A stretch of DNA of 64,000 nt. Origin: Alkalibacterium pelagium (GTDB taxonomy: Bacteria > Bacillota > Bacilli > Lactobacillales > Carnobacteriaceae_A). The position numbers were made by a program, and so were the translations under genes. Every line of letters starts with the position of its first letter. Positions within the stretch are counted from its first letter, which is position 1. This document shows positions 1 to 9,070 of the stretch, piece after piece. The DNA lies in contig NZ_FNZU01000012.1 in assembly GCF_900109325.1 (NCBI RefSeq), positions 31,005 through 95,004 on the forward strand. The letters run 5' to 3'. The notes below the pieces were generated by a model. It did not search any database and was not told where the DNA came from. It was given only the letters and a program-made list of their open reading frames with translations.

Positions 1-392
1 TACTCAAGGACTGAGCCGCCTATATTGAACAGAACGTATCCGACCGGTACATACCAGGCAAGAAACTTCCAGTCTTCACCAGTCAGACCAGGAAGGATTG
101 TCCATTCATTTCGGGTCAGGCGTTTTCTGTTCATCAGTGGGATTTTCTTCGCATAAATAATGATGACCGACAGGACGAGACCTCCTGCAAAAGCAATGAA
201 GGTCATGACCCCTTCCAGCTGCACGAATGACTGAAGCAGTTCCTCCTGTGACAGATGAGCGTTCATTAAACCAAATATAAGACCGAACAAAATGGAGGTA
301 ATGAAAGGGAAAATAATAGGTGAGACCAGCCACATCAGAATCTGATCGCTGATTTTCGTTCTTCTTAATGAAAATCCTTGTAAAAAGCGCAA
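1..392 (-). CDS. Partial multi-spanning membrane protein, possibly CPBP-family (N-terminal part)
   Basis: The reading frame runs leftward off the window edge, so only about 130 N-terminal residues are visible. It begins at a TTG codon (complement of 390-392) because an AGGAGG-type ribosome site lies at 399-405 with suitable spacing and no closer ATG fits. At least two long hydrophobic segments are seen (about residues 19-44 and 62-80), followed by a loop with IPLMNRKRL and a segment with EDWKFLAWYVPVGYV. That pattern recalls the N-terminal half of CPBP intramembrane proteases (abortive-infection/bacteriocin-immunity type) of lactic acid bacteria. The glutamate and histidine motifs that would prove it lie outside the window, so the family is a guess. 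Confidence 0.5.
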   Translation of the reverse strand, partial: MRFLQGFSLRRTKISDQILMWLVSPIIFPFITSILFGLIFGLMNAHLSQEELLQSFVQLEGVMTFIAFAGGLVLSVIIIYAKKIPLMNRKRLTRNEWTILPGLTGEDWKFLAWYVPVGYVLFNIGGSVLE

Positions 393-540
393 TATTAGTC
401 CTCCTAAGTATGATATGTGTTCAAGTATAACAGACTGCCTGAGTTTTTGTGGAATCATCTGATCATATAGTGAAACAAAAATACCCTTAATGTTAGCTAA
501 ACAATGCACTAAATGGATCAGTAAAGAGAAAAATAAAAAA

Positions 541-555
541 AGAAAAGCGTTTTCT
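541..555. promoter_or_regulatory. cre-like catabolite repression site upstream of rbsR
   Basis: AGAAAAGCGTTTTCT is a near-perfect dyad around a CG centre and resembles the CcpA-binding cre consensus (TGNAARCGNWWNCA). It ends two bases before the -35 hexamer of the rbs promoter. CcpA repression of ribose uptake is known in Firmicutes; its use here is inferred. Confidence 0.6.
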
Positions 556-556
556 A

Positions 557-603
557 TTGACAATAAAAAATGAGATGGTAAACTAAATGTGTAATCGGTT
601 ACA
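557..603 (+). promoter_or_regulatory. rbs operon promoter with RbsR-type operator
   Basis: A -35 hexamer TTGACA (557-562) and a -10-like TAAACT (579-584) are 16 bp apart. They are followed at 590-603 by TGTAATCGGTTACA, an inverted repeat of the LacI-family type with a central CG. The operator overlaps the expected transcription start and sits directly in front of rbsR, which fits autoregulation of the operon by RbsR. Confidence 0.7.
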
Positions 604-619
604 GATTGAGGGTGAGAAA

Positions 620-1585
620 ATGGTAACGATCAAACAAGTAGCAGAATATGCCGGCGTTTCCGTCGCAACTGTCTCGCGTACATTAAATGACAGCGGATAC
701 GTGGGTAAGGAATCGAGAAGAAAAGTGGAAGAAGCGATCAAAGTACTGGGGTACTATCCTAACGAAGTGGCGCGCTCACTTTATCAGAAAAGCTCCAAGA
801 TGATCGGTCTGCTATTGCCCGACATCTCTAACCCGTATTTTCCACTGCTGGCTAAAGGTGTAGAAGATTATGCTCAGCAGAACGGCTACATGGTCATATT
901 AGGAAATGTGGAAGACAATGCAGATAAAGAAGACATGTATGTAAAATTTTTCTCTCAATATAACATCAGCGGAGTCCTCTCCGCTGCATCAGGAAAAAGA
1001 AAGAATAATGACCGTGTTCCTTATGTCCTTCTTGACAGAGCTTTGGAAGAAGAGAACTATTCTATTTCAACGGATGACCGACTTGGCGGAAAGCTCGCTG
1101 GTCAGGCTATCCTCGAGTCGAGAGGACAGAATATCATCGTCATGGCGGGTCCAAGGCATGTTTCAGGAGCGAATGACCGTCTGTCAGGGGCTTTGTCAGT
1201 TCTAAACGCTGCAGGGGCAAGTTACAGAGTTTTTGAAACTGAAACCTTTCAAGTGGACAGAGCAGAGGAAACAGCTCAGAGGCTTTTTGATACATTCAAG
1301 TCATTCGACAGTGTCATTGCGAGTAATGACGTGTATGCTCTGGCAGTGATGAAAGAAGCAATCAAACGAAAATACAGGATACCGGAAGATATTCAGATCA
1401 TCGGTTATGATGACATGCTTTTCAGCAGACTAATGTATCCCGGGCTGACCACCATAGCTCAGCCGGCATATGAAGTGGGTTTTAAAGGAGCTGAAATGCT
1501 CGTCAATCTGATTGAGAAAAAAGTAATCATCGATAAGAAAGTGAAATTGAAGCCTGAGCTGATCAGAAGAGATTCATTAAGATAG
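620..1585 (+). CDS. rbsR: LacI-family ribose operon repressor RbsR
   Basis: A 321-residue LacI/GalR regulator. The N-terminal helix-turn-helix (KQVAEYAGVSVATVSRTLN, residues 4-22) and the hinge helix region are followed by a periplasmic-binding-like effector domain with GLLLPDISNPYFPLLAKGVE near residue 60 and IPEDIQIIGYDDMLFSRLMYPGLTT-type ending. The longer frame upstream starts inside the operator, so ATG 620 with GAGGGTGAG just before it is the better start. It is the first gene of rbsRKDACB and is expected to release the 590-603 operator when ribose or a derivative binds. Ribose specificity rests on the operon context. Confidence 0.9.
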   Translation: MVTIKQVAEYAGVSVATVSRTLNDSGYVGKESRRKVEEAIKVLGYYPNEVARSLYQKSSKMIGLLLPDISNPYFPLLAKGVEDYAQQNGYMVILGNVEDNADKEDMYVKFFSQYNISGVLSAASGKRKNNDRVPYVLLDRALEEENYSISTDDRLGGKLAGQAILESRGQNIIVMAGPRHVSGANDRLSGALSVLNAAGASYRVFETETFQVDRAEETAQRLFDTFKSFDSVIASNDVYALAVMKEAIKRKYRIPEDIQIIGYDDMLFSRLMYPGLTTIAQPAYEVGFKGAEMLVNLIEKKVIIDKKVKLKPELIRRDSLR

Positions 1586-1600
1586 AAGGAGATAGATCGT

Positions 1601-2515
1601 ATGGCAAAGATAACAGTAATAGGTAGTATATCAACTGATTTTGTAGTAGAGACAGAGAAACGTCCGGTCATGGGAGAGACAGTAGAGGGAAAAGCGTTCA
1701 GTACCAGCTTTGGCGGGAAAGGTGCCAATCAGGCTGTGGCAAGTGCCCGCTTAGGTGCTGAAACGACTATGCTGGGAGCAGTTGGTAGAGACACATTCGG
1801 AAGCGAATTACTTAAGAACCTTGAAGAAAATGGCATAAATGTAAACAATGTGGAACGGGTTACACATTCCTCTGGGTCAGCGTTCATCACGCTTGTTGAT
1901 GGAGATAATTCAATCATATATGTTCCAGGTGCAAACGGGGCCTATATGCCAGAGATGCTCGACCGAGTCATTGAAGAAGAAAAAGTCTTCCAGAACAGTG
2001 ATCTGGTACTGGTTCAGAACGAAACGCCAGTCGATACCGTCGAACATTTGATTAGACGATGCAACGAGATAGGAATTCCTTTGCTTCTGAATCCTGCCCC
2101 GGCCCGGGAACTACATTCGTCACTTATTGACCAGGTCACGTTCCTGACCCCTAACGAAACCGAATGTTCATTCCTGTTTCCGGGGGAAGATATTGAAACT
2201 GTGCTCGCAAAGTATCCGAATAAACTGATTGTTACCTTGGGTAGCAGTGGAGCTGTTTATCATGATGGACAGGGGATTCAACGCATTCCATCGATAAAAG
2301 TAGAACAGGTTGTAGATACCACAGGAGCAGGGGATACTTTCAATGGTGCATTTGCCTTTGCATATGCATCCGGCCTGAATCTTCATGACAGCATCCGATT
2401 CGGCAATATAGCAGCTGGTCTGTCGATTCAGAAAGCGGGCGCTCAGACAGGAGCACCAACATTAGAACAGATGAAGGAGCATGAGGATTTTGAAAAAAAA
2501 TGGGATCTTAAATAG
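1601..2515 (+). CDS. rbsK: Ribokinase
   Basis: A 304-residue PfkB-family kinase that phosphorylates D-ribose to ribose 5-phosphate in the cytoplasm. The N-terminal signature [16 protein letters not shown] is at about residues 38-53. The C-terminal signature [15 protein letters not shown] (about 233-247) contains the catalytic aspartate of GAGD. AGAAGGAGATAG precedes ATG 1601. It lies 15 bp after rbsR and overlaps the start of rbsD. Length is normal for the family. Confidence 0.93.
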   Translation: MAKITVIGSISTDFVVETEKRPVMGETVEGKAFSTSFGGKGANQAVASARLGAETTMLGAVGRDTFGSELLKNLEENGINVNNVERVTHSSGSAFITLVDGDNSIIYVPGANGAYMPEMLDRVIEEEKVFQNSDLVLVQNETPVDTVEHLIRRCNEIGIPLLLNPAPARELHSSLIDQVTFLTPNETECSFLFPGEDIETVLAKYPNKLIVTLGSSGAVYHDGQGIQRIPSIKVEQVVDTTGAGDTFNGAFAFAYASGLNLHDSIRFGNIAAGLSIQKAGAQTGAPTLEQMKEHEDFEKKWDLK

Positions 2516-2891
2516 CGAAATAAGTAAAGTGCTGGCTGATTTAGGACACACGGATGAACTAATCATTGCGGACTGCGGCCTGCCGATACCGGAGGGGGTC
2601 AGAAAAATCGACCTCGCATTGACGATGGGCACACCCGGATTTATGGATGTGATGGATGCAGTCGTAAACGATATGAAAGTTGAACACATTATACTTGCTG
2701 AAGAAATAAGGGAAAAGAACCAGGCGGTCCACGAGCAAATCATAAGTAGGATGGAGAAGGAAGGAGCCGGGACTTCTTATCTGACACACGAAGCGTTCAA
2801 GAAGCGGTCAGCCAAGGCCAAAGCGATTATCAGGACAGGAGAAATCACCCCGTACGCAAATGTGATTTTACAGGCAGGCGTACTTTTTTAG
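2490..2891 (+). CDS. rbsD: D-ribose pyranase RbsD
   Basis: This protein interconverts the pyranose and furanose forms of ribose so that ribokinase receives the furanose form. The family start [22 protein letters not shown] and the block [20 protein letters not shown] with its catalytic-site His/Asp are visible, and the end [13 protein letters not shown] is typical. The TTG at 2490 gives a 133-residue protein of the usual length, with AAGGAG at 2474-2479 at good spacing. An ATG at 2481 in the same frame would have its ribosome site only one base away. Either start overlaps the end of rbsK, which implies translational coupling. Confidence 0.9.
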   Translation: MKKNGILNSEISKVLADLGHTDELIIADCGLPIPEGVRKIDLALTMGTPGFMDVMDAVVNDMKVEHIILAEEIREKNQAVHEQIISRMEKEGAGTSYLTHEAFKKRSAKAKAIIRTGEITPYANVILQAGVLF

Positions 2892-2903
2892 GAGGGAATT
2901 ATT

Positions 2904-4385
2904 GTGCATGTTGAAATGAAAGGGATCACAAAATCGTTCGGTGAAAATAAGGTGCTTAGAGGGGTCGACTTCAGCCTTCATTCAGGAGAGGTTCATGCCT
3001 TGATGGGAGAAAATGGTGCAGGAAAATCGACCCTTATGAACATTCTGACAGGTCTGCACAAAAAAGATAGTGGAAAAGTCCTTATAAATGATGAAGAAAG
3101 ATTATACGCCAATCCGAAAGAAGCGGAAGAAAATGGTGTGAGTTTTATCCATCAGGAAATGATCACCTGGCCGGATATGACTGTACTTGAGAACATGTTT
3201 ATGGGGAAAGAAATTAAGAATAAACTAGGCTGGGTCCAGACAAAAGAAATGGAAAAGAAAGCGAAGTCGGTTTTTGGTGAACTTGGAATCGATATTTCTT
3301 TTGACCGAACGATGAAAACTTTGAGTGTCGGACAGCAGCAGCTGGTTGAAATCGCCAAGACACTTTTGAACGATGCAGAAGTGATCATTATGGATGAACC
3401 GACAGCGGCATTGACTGACAGAGAGATTCGTACTCTGTTCAAGATCATCAGACAGCTTCAGAAGAAGGACGTGTCTCTGGTTTACATTTCGCACCGGATG
3501 GAAGAAATTTTTGAAATAAGTGATCGCGTAACGGTCATGAGAGACGGGGTGTCCATTAGTACGAAAGATACAAAGGACACCAGCTATGACGAGATTGTCA
3601 GACACATGGTTGGACGGGATCTGGAAGACTATTATCCTGAAATGGATAATGCTCAAGGAGAAGCGGTACTTGAAGTGCGCAACTTGACTCACCTCCCTGA
3701 TTATGAGGACATCTCCTTTACCTTACATTCTGGAGAAATACTTGGCTTTTCCGGACTGATGGGTGCCGGGCGGACAGAAATCATGCGAGGGATCTTTGGG
3801 ATAGACAAAATTGACAGTGGAGATATTTATCTTGATGGTGAAAAAATCGATATCAGCACACCGAATGATGCCGTTAAAAGAGGGATTGGCTTTCTGACCG
3901 AAGACAGAAAGTCTGAAGGACTGATTCTTGATTTTTCTGTAAGAGATAATATCAGCATGACTGCCTTCGAAGAATTCTCAAAAGGAGGCTGGATCAATGA
4001 CAAGGAAGAGGAAGAATTTGTCGATCTGCTGATCAAGAGACTGACCGTCAAGACTGCTCATATGGAACTGCCGGTCGGCGCCCTTTCCGGAGGGAATCAG
4101 CAGAAAGTAGTTCTGGCTAAATGGATCGGAGCCGGTTCACGTGTACTGATACTTGATGAGCCGACTAGAGGCGTAGACGTCGGAGCCAAGCGTGAAATCT
4201 ATAATTTAATGAAAGAACTTGCGGAACGCGGTGTCGGAATTATTATGGTTTCAAGCGACCTGCCGGAAGTGATCGGCGTCAGCAATCGTGTACTGGTCGT
4301 CCACGAAGGAACTATTTCAGGAGAACTGAAGCGTGAGGATTTATCTGAAGAACGCATCATGACTCTGGCTACAGGAGGAGAATAA
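2904..4385 (+). CDS. rbsA: Ribose ABC transporter ATP-binding protein RbsA
   Basis: A 493-residue protein with two fused ABC domains that energises ribose import. Domain 1 has Walker A GENGAGKST (residues 35-43), signature LSVGQQQ and Walker B VIIMDEPTAAL. Domain 2 has a degenerate Walker A region (GLMGAGRTE), signature LSGGNQQK and LILDEPTRGVD. Asymmetric second domains are normal for the sugar (CUT2) class. Translation starts at GTG 2904, preceded by GGAGGG. Its stop codon overlaps the rbsC start by one base (TAATG). Confidence 0.94.
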   Translation: MHVEMKGITKSFGENKVLRGVDFSLHSGEVHALMGENGAGKSTLMNILTGLHKKDSGKVLINDEERLYANPKEAEENGVSFIHQEMITWPDMTVLENMFMGKEIKNKLGWVQTKEMEKKAKSVFGELGIDISFDRTMKTLSVGQQQLVEIAKTLLNDAEVIIMDEPTAALTDREIRTLFKIIRQLQKKDVSLVYISHRMEEIFEISDRVTVMRDGVSISTKDTKDTSYDEIVRHMVGRDLEDYYPEMDNAQGEAVLEVRNLTHLPDYEDISFTLHSGEILGFSGLMGAGRTEIMRGIFGIDKIDSGDIYLDGEKIDISTPNDAVKRGIGFLTEDRKSEGLILDFSVRDNISMTAFEEFSKGGWINDKEEEEFVDLLIKRLTVKTAHMELPVGALSGGNQQKVVLAKWIGAGSRVLILDEPTRGVDVGAKREIYNLMKELAERGVGIIMVSSDLPEVIGVSNRVLVVHEGTISGELKREDLSEERIMTLATGGE

Positions 4386-5347
4386 TGGAAACTAAAAATG
4401 CAGCAGTAACTAGAAAAAAGGAAAGACGAAGTGAATTGTACAGGAAACTGGGTCCGCTGATTGCACTGATCGTGCTTATGCTTATCGTGACGGTACTGAA
4501 TGTCAACTTTATCAGGCCGGCAAACCTGCTGAACCTACTCAGACAGGTATCGGTCAATGCTCTAATTGCCTTTGGTATGACATTTGTCATTATCACTGGA
4601 GGGATCGACTTGTCGGTTGGGTCGACCTTGGCTTTGTCCAGTGCACTGACAGCCGGGATCATAGCCATCGGTGTCCCGCCAGTTCTTGCCATAGTATCTG
4701 GACTGCTTATCGGAGCTTTCCTGGGTATGATTAATGGGCTGCTCATTACTAAAGGGAATGTGGCCCCATTTATTGGAACGCTGGCAACAATGACTATATA
4801 CAGAGGCCTGACTCTCGTTTACACAGAAGGAAACCCGATTACTGGGTTCGGCGGCGGATTTGCCTTCCAGTTCTTTGGAAGAGGCTATCTGTTCGGTATT
4901 CCTTTCCCGGTGATCATTACAACAGCTGCTTTCATTATTCTGTTTGTCATCCTTCACAAGATGACATTCGGACGTAAGACATTTGCTATCGGAGGAAACG
5001 AGCAGGCGGCTTACATTGCCGGGATCAAATCAGATCGTGTGAAAACTATGGTCTATGCGATTTCAGGTATGATGTCAGCCTTGGCTGGACTGATTCTGAC
5101 TTCACGTCTGAATTCAGCACAACCAACGGCAGGAACGGCCTATGAACTGGATGCTATTGCGGCAGTCGTTATTGGCGGAACAAGTCTCGCAGGCGGTAAA
5201 GGACGGATCGTCGGTACACTGATTGGTGCACTGATTATCGGAACATTGAACAACGGACTGAACTTGCTTGGGGTTTCAAGTTTCTACCAGCAAGTGGTTC
5301 GAGGAGTCGTCATCATCATTGCGGTATTATTGGATAGAAAAAAATAA
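4385..5347 (+). CDS. rbsC: Ribose ABC transporter permease RbsC
   Basis: A 320-residue polytopic permease of the CUT2 class, with about eight to ten hydrophobic segments from residue 20 to the C terminus. Family motifs include FGMTFVIITGGIDLSVGS near residue 60 and AIAAVVIGGTSLAGGKG near residue 255. It forms the membrane channel with RbsA and receives ribose from RbsB. The start codon overlaps the rbsA stop, as expected for coupled subunits. Confidence 0.94.
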   Translation: METKNAAVTRKKERRSELYRKLGPLIALIVLMLIVTVLNVNFIRPANLLNLLRQVSVNALIAFGMTFVIITGGIDLSVGSTLALSSALTAGIIAIGVPPVLAIVSGLLIGAFLGMINGLLITKGNVAPFIGTLATMTIYRGLTLVYTEGNPITGFGGGFAFQFFGRGYLFGIPFPVIITTAAFIILFVILHKMTFGRKTFAIGGNEQAAYIAGIKSDRVKTMVYAISGMMSALAGLILTSRLNSAQPTAGTAYELDAIAAVVIGGTSLAGGKGRIVGTLIGALIIGTLNNGLNLLGVSSFYQQVVRGVVIIIAVLLDRKK

Positions 5348-5372
5348 GAAAACACAAAATGGAGGAATTACA

Positions 5373-6308
5373 ATGAAAAAATATATCGGATTACTCTCAC
5401 TATCAGCAGTTCTGGCACTAAGTGCATGCGGAGCAGCAACGCTTGAAGGAGATCAGTCAGGAGACGACGGGGAAGTGGAAGAACTGGCGGCTGAAGACAT
5501 TACGATCGGTCTGTCTATCTCAACCTTGAACAATCCTTTCTTCGGAGATCTGCAGCGGGGCGTGGTTGAAGCAGCTGAAGAGAACGGATCAACTGTCCGT
5601 TCTGTAGACGCACAAGATGATACAGCAACTCAGATCAATGGCATAGACGACCTCATTCAGCAAGGCGTAGATATTTTACTGATCAACCCGGTAGACTCTG
5701 ATGCGATTACACCAGCCATTGAGTCAGCTAACTCCGCTGGGATTCCAGTGATCACAATCGACCGTTCCAGTGAAGGCGGAGATGTCCTGACCTTCATCGC
5801 TTCAGATAACGTTGAAGGTGGCGAAATGGCAGCTGAATTCATTATAGATCTCGTTGGAGAAGATGCTGATGTTGTTCAGCTGGAAGGTGTCCCTGGCGCA
5901 TCTGCAACAAACGAGCGTGGAGAAGGATTCATGAATGTAGCAAATGATAGACTAAATGTTGTGGAAAGCCAGTCAGCAAACTTCAACAGATCTGAAGGTC
6001 TGACTGTAATGGAAAATATTATCCAGTCCTATTCAGATATCGAAGCCGTTTTTGCTCAAAACGATGAAATGGCTCTAGGTGCGTTAGAAGCACTGGAAGC
6101 AGCCGGTATGACTGATGTCATTGTCGTCGGATTCGATGGAAACGATGATGCGCTGGCAGAAATCGAAGCCGGTCGACTGGACGCAACTATTGCACAGCAA
6201 CCTTATGAAATGGGAACGATTGCTGTAGACACGGTCTACGACTACTTCTCAGGCGGTACGATCGATGAAGAAATCGGCGCACCACTTGAACTGATCAGTG
6301 CGGAATAA
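5373..6308 (+). CDS. rbsB: Ribose-binding lipoprotein RbsB
   Basis: A 311-residue substrate-binding lipoprotein. The signal peptide begins MKKYIGLLSLSAVLA and ends in the lipobox LSAC, so the mature protein would start at Cys19 after diacylglyceryl transfer and signal peptidase II cleavage. An acidic linker (about residues 25-42) precedes the periplasmic-binding fold that starts ITIGLSISTLNNPFF. ATG 5373 follows GGAGGA; a longer frame opening inside rbsC is not credible. It is the last gene of the operon and is followed by a terminator. Confidence 0.94.
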   Translation: MKKYIGLLSLSAVLALSACGAATLEGDQSGDDGEVEELAAEDITIGLSISTLNNPFFGDLQRGVVEAAEENGSTVRSVDAQDDTATQINGIDDLIQQGVDILLINPVDSDAITPAIESANSAGIPVITIDRSSEGGDVLTFIASDNVEGGEMAAEFIIDLVGEDADVVQLEGVPGASATNERGEGFMNVANDRLNVVESQSANFNRSEGLTVMENIIQSYSDIEAVFAQNDEMALGALEALEAAGMTDVIVVGFDGNDDALAEIEAGRLDATIAQQPYEMGTIAVDTVYDYFSGGTIDEEIGAPLELISAE

Positions 6309-6331
6309 AGAAAGTCTATAAAAGTATGATC

Positions 6332-6366
6332 AAGTACCCGTTCTAAAGAGAGTGGGTACTTTTTAT
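6332..6366 (+). terminator. Rho-independent terminator of the rbs operon
   Basis: AAGTACCC and GGGTACTT form an 8-bp stem around a short loop, followed by TTTTTAT. It lies 24 bp after the rbsB stop. Confidence 0.85.
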
Positions 6367-6398
6367 ATTTAAATTAAATAGTTCACACAAACTCATCG

Positions 6399-6428
6399 TT
6401 TGACCTTCCCTGACCTTTGGTGTATAAT
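6399..6428 (+). promoter_or_regulatory. clpP promoter with CtsR operator
   Basis: TTTGACC-TTC-CCTGACC (6399-6415) is the reverse complement of a CtsR heptad repeat (GGTCAGG-GAA-GGTCAAA; consensus RGTCAAA-NAN-RGTCAAA). It overlaps the -35 hexamer TTGACC (6400-6405). A TATAAT -10 (6423-6428) with an upstream TG lies 17 bp further. Class III heat-shock repression of clpP by CtsR is well established in Firmicutes. Confidence 0.85.
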
Positions 6429-6497
6429 CTTTTTAGATTCATTATAGTAATGAAGTATGCTACACTAATTGAGAATTGAATTATAGGAGGAAGTTAC

Positions 6498-7097
6498 ATG
6501 AATTTAGTACCTACAGTTATTGAACAGTCACCACGTGGTGAACGTGCGTATGACATTTATTCACGTCTGTTGAAAGACCGCATCATCATGCTTGGTGGAG
6601 GCATTGACGATCAGGTGGCAAACTCTGTTATTGCTCAGCTTTTGTTTTTGGATGCTCAGGATCCTGAAAAAGATATCTACCTGTACATTAACTCTCCAGG
6701 TGGAAGTGTAACTGCGGGACTTGCCATCTACGATACAATGAACTTCATTAAAGCAGACGTTCAGACGATCGCTATCGGACTGGCTGCATCAATGGGAAGC
6801 TTCCTGCTGGCTGCCGGTGAAAAAGGGAAACGATTTGCTTTACCAAATGCTGAAGTCATGATTCACCAGCCATTAGGTGGAGCTCAAGGTCAGGCAACTG
6901 AAATTGAAATTGCTGCTAAACACATCTTGAGAACGCGTGACCGCTTGAACAAAATCCTGGTTGAGCGTACTGGTCAGGATATGGAAGTTATTGAACGTGA
7001 CACTGACCGTGATTTCTTCATGACAGCCGATGAGGCTAAAGAATACGGACTAGTAGACGAGATCATGGACAGCTCTGCTGACCTTACAAACAAATAA
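6498..7097 (+). CDS. clpP: ATP-dependent Clp protease proteolytic subunit
   Basis: A 199-residue serine protease that forms the double-heptamer proteolytic chamber served by ClpC/ClpX/ClpE unfoldases. Catalytic Ser98 lies in GLAASMGSF, His123 in VMIHQPLGG, and the Asp is in the [11 protein letters not shown] region. The gly-rich INSPGGSV loop is intact and there is no long propeptide. AGGAGG precedes ATG 6498. The gene is monocistronic, with its own CtsR promoter and terminator. Confidence 0.96.
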   Translation: MNLVPTVIEQSPRGERAYDIYSRLLKDRIIMLGGGIDDQVANSVIAQLLFLDAQDPEKDIYLYINSPGGSVTAGLAIYDTMNFIKADVQTIAIGLAASMGSFLLAAGEKGKRFALPNAEVMIHQPLGGAQGQATEIEIAAKHILRTRDRLNKILVERTGQDMEVIERDTDRDFFMTADEAKEYGLVDEIMDSSADLTNK

Positions 7098-7104
7098 CGA
7101 TTAG

Positions 7105-7138
7105 AAGACTCTGAACAGATCGTTCGGAGTCTTTTTTT
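7105..7138 (+). terminator. Rho-independent terminator of clpP
   Basis: AGACTCTGAAC pairs with GTTCGGAGTCT across a five-base loop, then TTTTTTT follows. It starts within 10 bp of the clpP stop. Confidence 0.9.
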
Positions 7139-7292
7139 GATTCATACACAAACAGAGAGTTAAACTAACACTAATCCGGTAGCTGTTTTACAGTGATTTA
7201 ACAAGGGTTTTCGTGCAATGCTTATGACTAGCCAAGACTTTTTCACAAGAGTATACTGTAGAGAGTAGGGAAAATCTGAAGGGAGTGAGTGA

Positions 7293-7850
7293 ATGGATAC
7301 AAGCAAAATAAATGCTGATTCTGTAACGACCGATGGCGGGCTCCATTTAGGAAGCAGAGAAGCTCCCATTAAAGTTGTGGAGTTTCTCAATCTCAAGTGT
7401 CCGTACTGTAAAGAGTGGTGGGAAAAAGGTACACCAGTCCTTGATGAGTATGTGGAAGACGGGAAAGTCGAACGAGTCATCAAGCTTTTTGACAAGGAAA
7501 AACCCGGATTGAGGAAAGGCAACGTTCTTCATGCACATATAAATTATGAAGATGAAGAGACTGCTAGAAAAGATATTGAATATTATTTTGAAAACCTGCA
7601 GGACTGGGGCGGATTAGGCGAAGAAGAGGTGGCGGAGTATGCCAAGTCTAAACGTGGAGCAGAGAAGCGAAACAATTCGGCACACTCCAAGGCAGTCGTA
7701 GAAGAAGCAGAAAAGGCTAATGTAACGCTGGTACCAACTGTATTCATTGAAGATTATATTTTTGATGAGCATATTACGGAAGAAGAACTGAAAAGCATTA
7801 TAGAATCTAAACTGAAAAGAGATGAAGACAGGGAACCGAATGAATATTGA
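7293..7850 (+). CDS. DsbA/thioredoxin-fold protein (cytoplasmic)
   Basis: A 185-residue thioredoxin-fold protein of the DsbA-like Thioredoxin_4 type. The redox motif CPYC (about residues 35-38, in LNLKCPYCKEWW) is followed by a helical insertion and the cis-proline loop VTLVPTVFIEDY near residue 150. There is no signal peptide or lipobox, so it should act in the cytoplasm, perhaps as a disulfide reductase or a partner of redox-stress proteolysis; the substrate is unknown. GAAGGGAG precedes ATG 7293. It stands alone between clpP and cggR. Confidence 0.75.
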   Translation: MDTSKINADSVTTDGGLHLGSREAPIKVVEFLNLKCPYCKEWWEKGTPVLDEYVEDGKVERVIKLFDKEKPGLRKGNVLHAHINYEDEETARKDIEYYFENLQDWGGLGEEEVAEYAKSKRGAEKRNNSAHSKAVVEEAEKANVTLVPTVFIEDYIFDEHITEEELKSIIESKLKRDEDREPNEY

Positions 7851-7887
7851 TAGGACGTAAATTGTCCCGTCGATTTCATTTAATGGG

Positions 7888-7916
7888 TTGAAATCTGCCC
7901 CGCTTCTTGTTACACT
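7888..7916 (+). promoter_or_regulatory. Promoter of the cggR-gap cluster
   Basis: TTGAAA (7888-7893) and TACACT (7911-7916) are separated by 17 bp, 85 bp before cggR. A GGAC-N7-GTCC dyad at 7853-7867 lies upstream of it. CggR operators normally lie downstream of the promoter and no convincing repeat was found there. Confidence 0.55.
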
Positions 7917-8001
7917 GTATTTGTACGTGGCGAAGAAAGATAGACTAGCTGTCTTGCTGTAAACAGGTCGAATATAGTGTCGGGGAAGGTGCCGTTTTAA
8001 T

Positions 8002-9036
8002 ATGCTGTCAGTTATTGAAAAAGTAGCACCCGGAACGCTTCATGTATTGAAGAGGCGTTACTATATTTTGAGCCATATTCAGAAATCAGCACCCATCGGA
8101 AGACGTGCCTTGGCAGATCGGCTCGGTTTTACTGAGAGAGTTCTGCGTAAAGAAGTCGAGGTCCTGAGAAATCAGGGACTGATCAAGACATCTACTCAGG
8201 GCATGGAATGCACACCGACAGGCATCACAGTGTTTTATCAGCTGGATGAACTGATGGGGCAGCACGTTCAGTCACAAGAAAAGGAAACACGGTTGGCTAA
8301 TGCATTAGGCATCCAACATTGCACGATCGTCATAGGCAATTCAGACAAGGATGAATCCAGTCTGATTGACATGGCAAGAGCTTCAATTGAAGTGCTCGAC
8401 TTTCTTTTACCAGAAGGGCAGAGTACAGTGGCAGTTATGGGCGGCACGACGATGCTAGAAGTGGCGGAAGTCATGAGTCAGCAAATCGGACTGCACAGGG
8501 ATCTGTTATTTGTACCGGCTCGCGGAGGTCTGGGTGAATCCGTTGATATTCAGGCAAATGCCATTGCTGAAAATATGGCAAGAAAGACCGGTGGCAGGAG
8601 CAGAGCTTTATATGCACCGGAACACGTGCGTATGGAAACTTATTCGCTGCTGATGAAAGAACCTGAAATCAAAGAAACTCTGGAAATTCTGGAAAATGCC
8701 TCGCTGGTTATCTACAGCATCGGCAATGCTCTTGAAATGGCTCAGAGAAGAGGAATGGATGAAGACACGCTCAGAGAGCTCATCGATAAAGGAGCAGTAG
8801 CTGAAGCGTTTGGAGAATTCATCGATCAAGAAGGTGACATTGTCTATAAGTTGTCCCGCATTGGACTCCAGTCCTCGAAATTACCAAGTATTCCTCATGT
8901 GGTCGCAGTTGCCGGAGGTCGTGAAAAAGCGAAGGCAATTAAGGCTCACATGAAAACTGTCCCTCCTCACACATGGTTAGTGACGGATGAGGCAGCCGCT
9001 AATGAGATTTTAAATGGGGGAGACCCTTTAAAATAA
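8002..9036 (+). CDS. cggR: Central glycolytic genes regulator CggR (SorC/DeoR family)
   Basis: A 344-residue regulator. An N-terminal winged helix (RRALADRLGFTERVLRKEVEVLRNQGLI, about residues 33-60) is followed by a SorC-type sugar-phosphate-binding domain (VAVMGGTTMLEVAE near residue 145; GDIVYKLSRIGLQ and VVAVAGGREKAKAI near the C terminus). In Bacillus, CggR represses gap and the lower glycolysis genes and is released by fructose 1,6-bisphosphate. Here it likewise sits directly upstream of gap, 34 bp away, so the same role is inferred. Confidence 0.9.
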   Translation: MLSVIEKVAPGTLHVLKRRYYILSHIQKSAPIGRRALADRLGFTERVLRKEVEVLRNQGLIKTSTQGMECTPTGITVFYQLDELMGQHVQSQEKETRLANALGIQHCTIVIGNSDKDESSLIDMARASIEVLDFLLPEGQSTVAVMGGTTMLEVAEVMSQQIGLHRDLLFVPARGGLGESVDIQANAIAENMARKTGGRSRALYAPEHVRMETYSLLMKEPEIKETLEILENASLVIYSIGNALEMAQRRGMDEDTLRELIDKGAVAEAFGEFIDQEGDIVYKLSRIGLQSSKLPSIPHVVAVAGGREKAKAIKAHMKTVPPHTWLVTDEAAANEILNGGDPLK

Positions 9037-9070
9037 AAATATATTTATTTCCTAAGGAGGAAATCAAGTT

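Noticed and set aside
106..333. Open frame of 75 residues on the minus strand
   Set aside because: It lies in another frame inside the larger membrane-protein gene 1-392 on the same strand, which has the ribosome site and hydrophobic pattern of a real gene.
7853..7867. GGAC-N7-GTCC as the CggR operator
   Set aside because: It lies upstream of the -35 and is a single element; CggR operators are tandem and downstream of the promoter.
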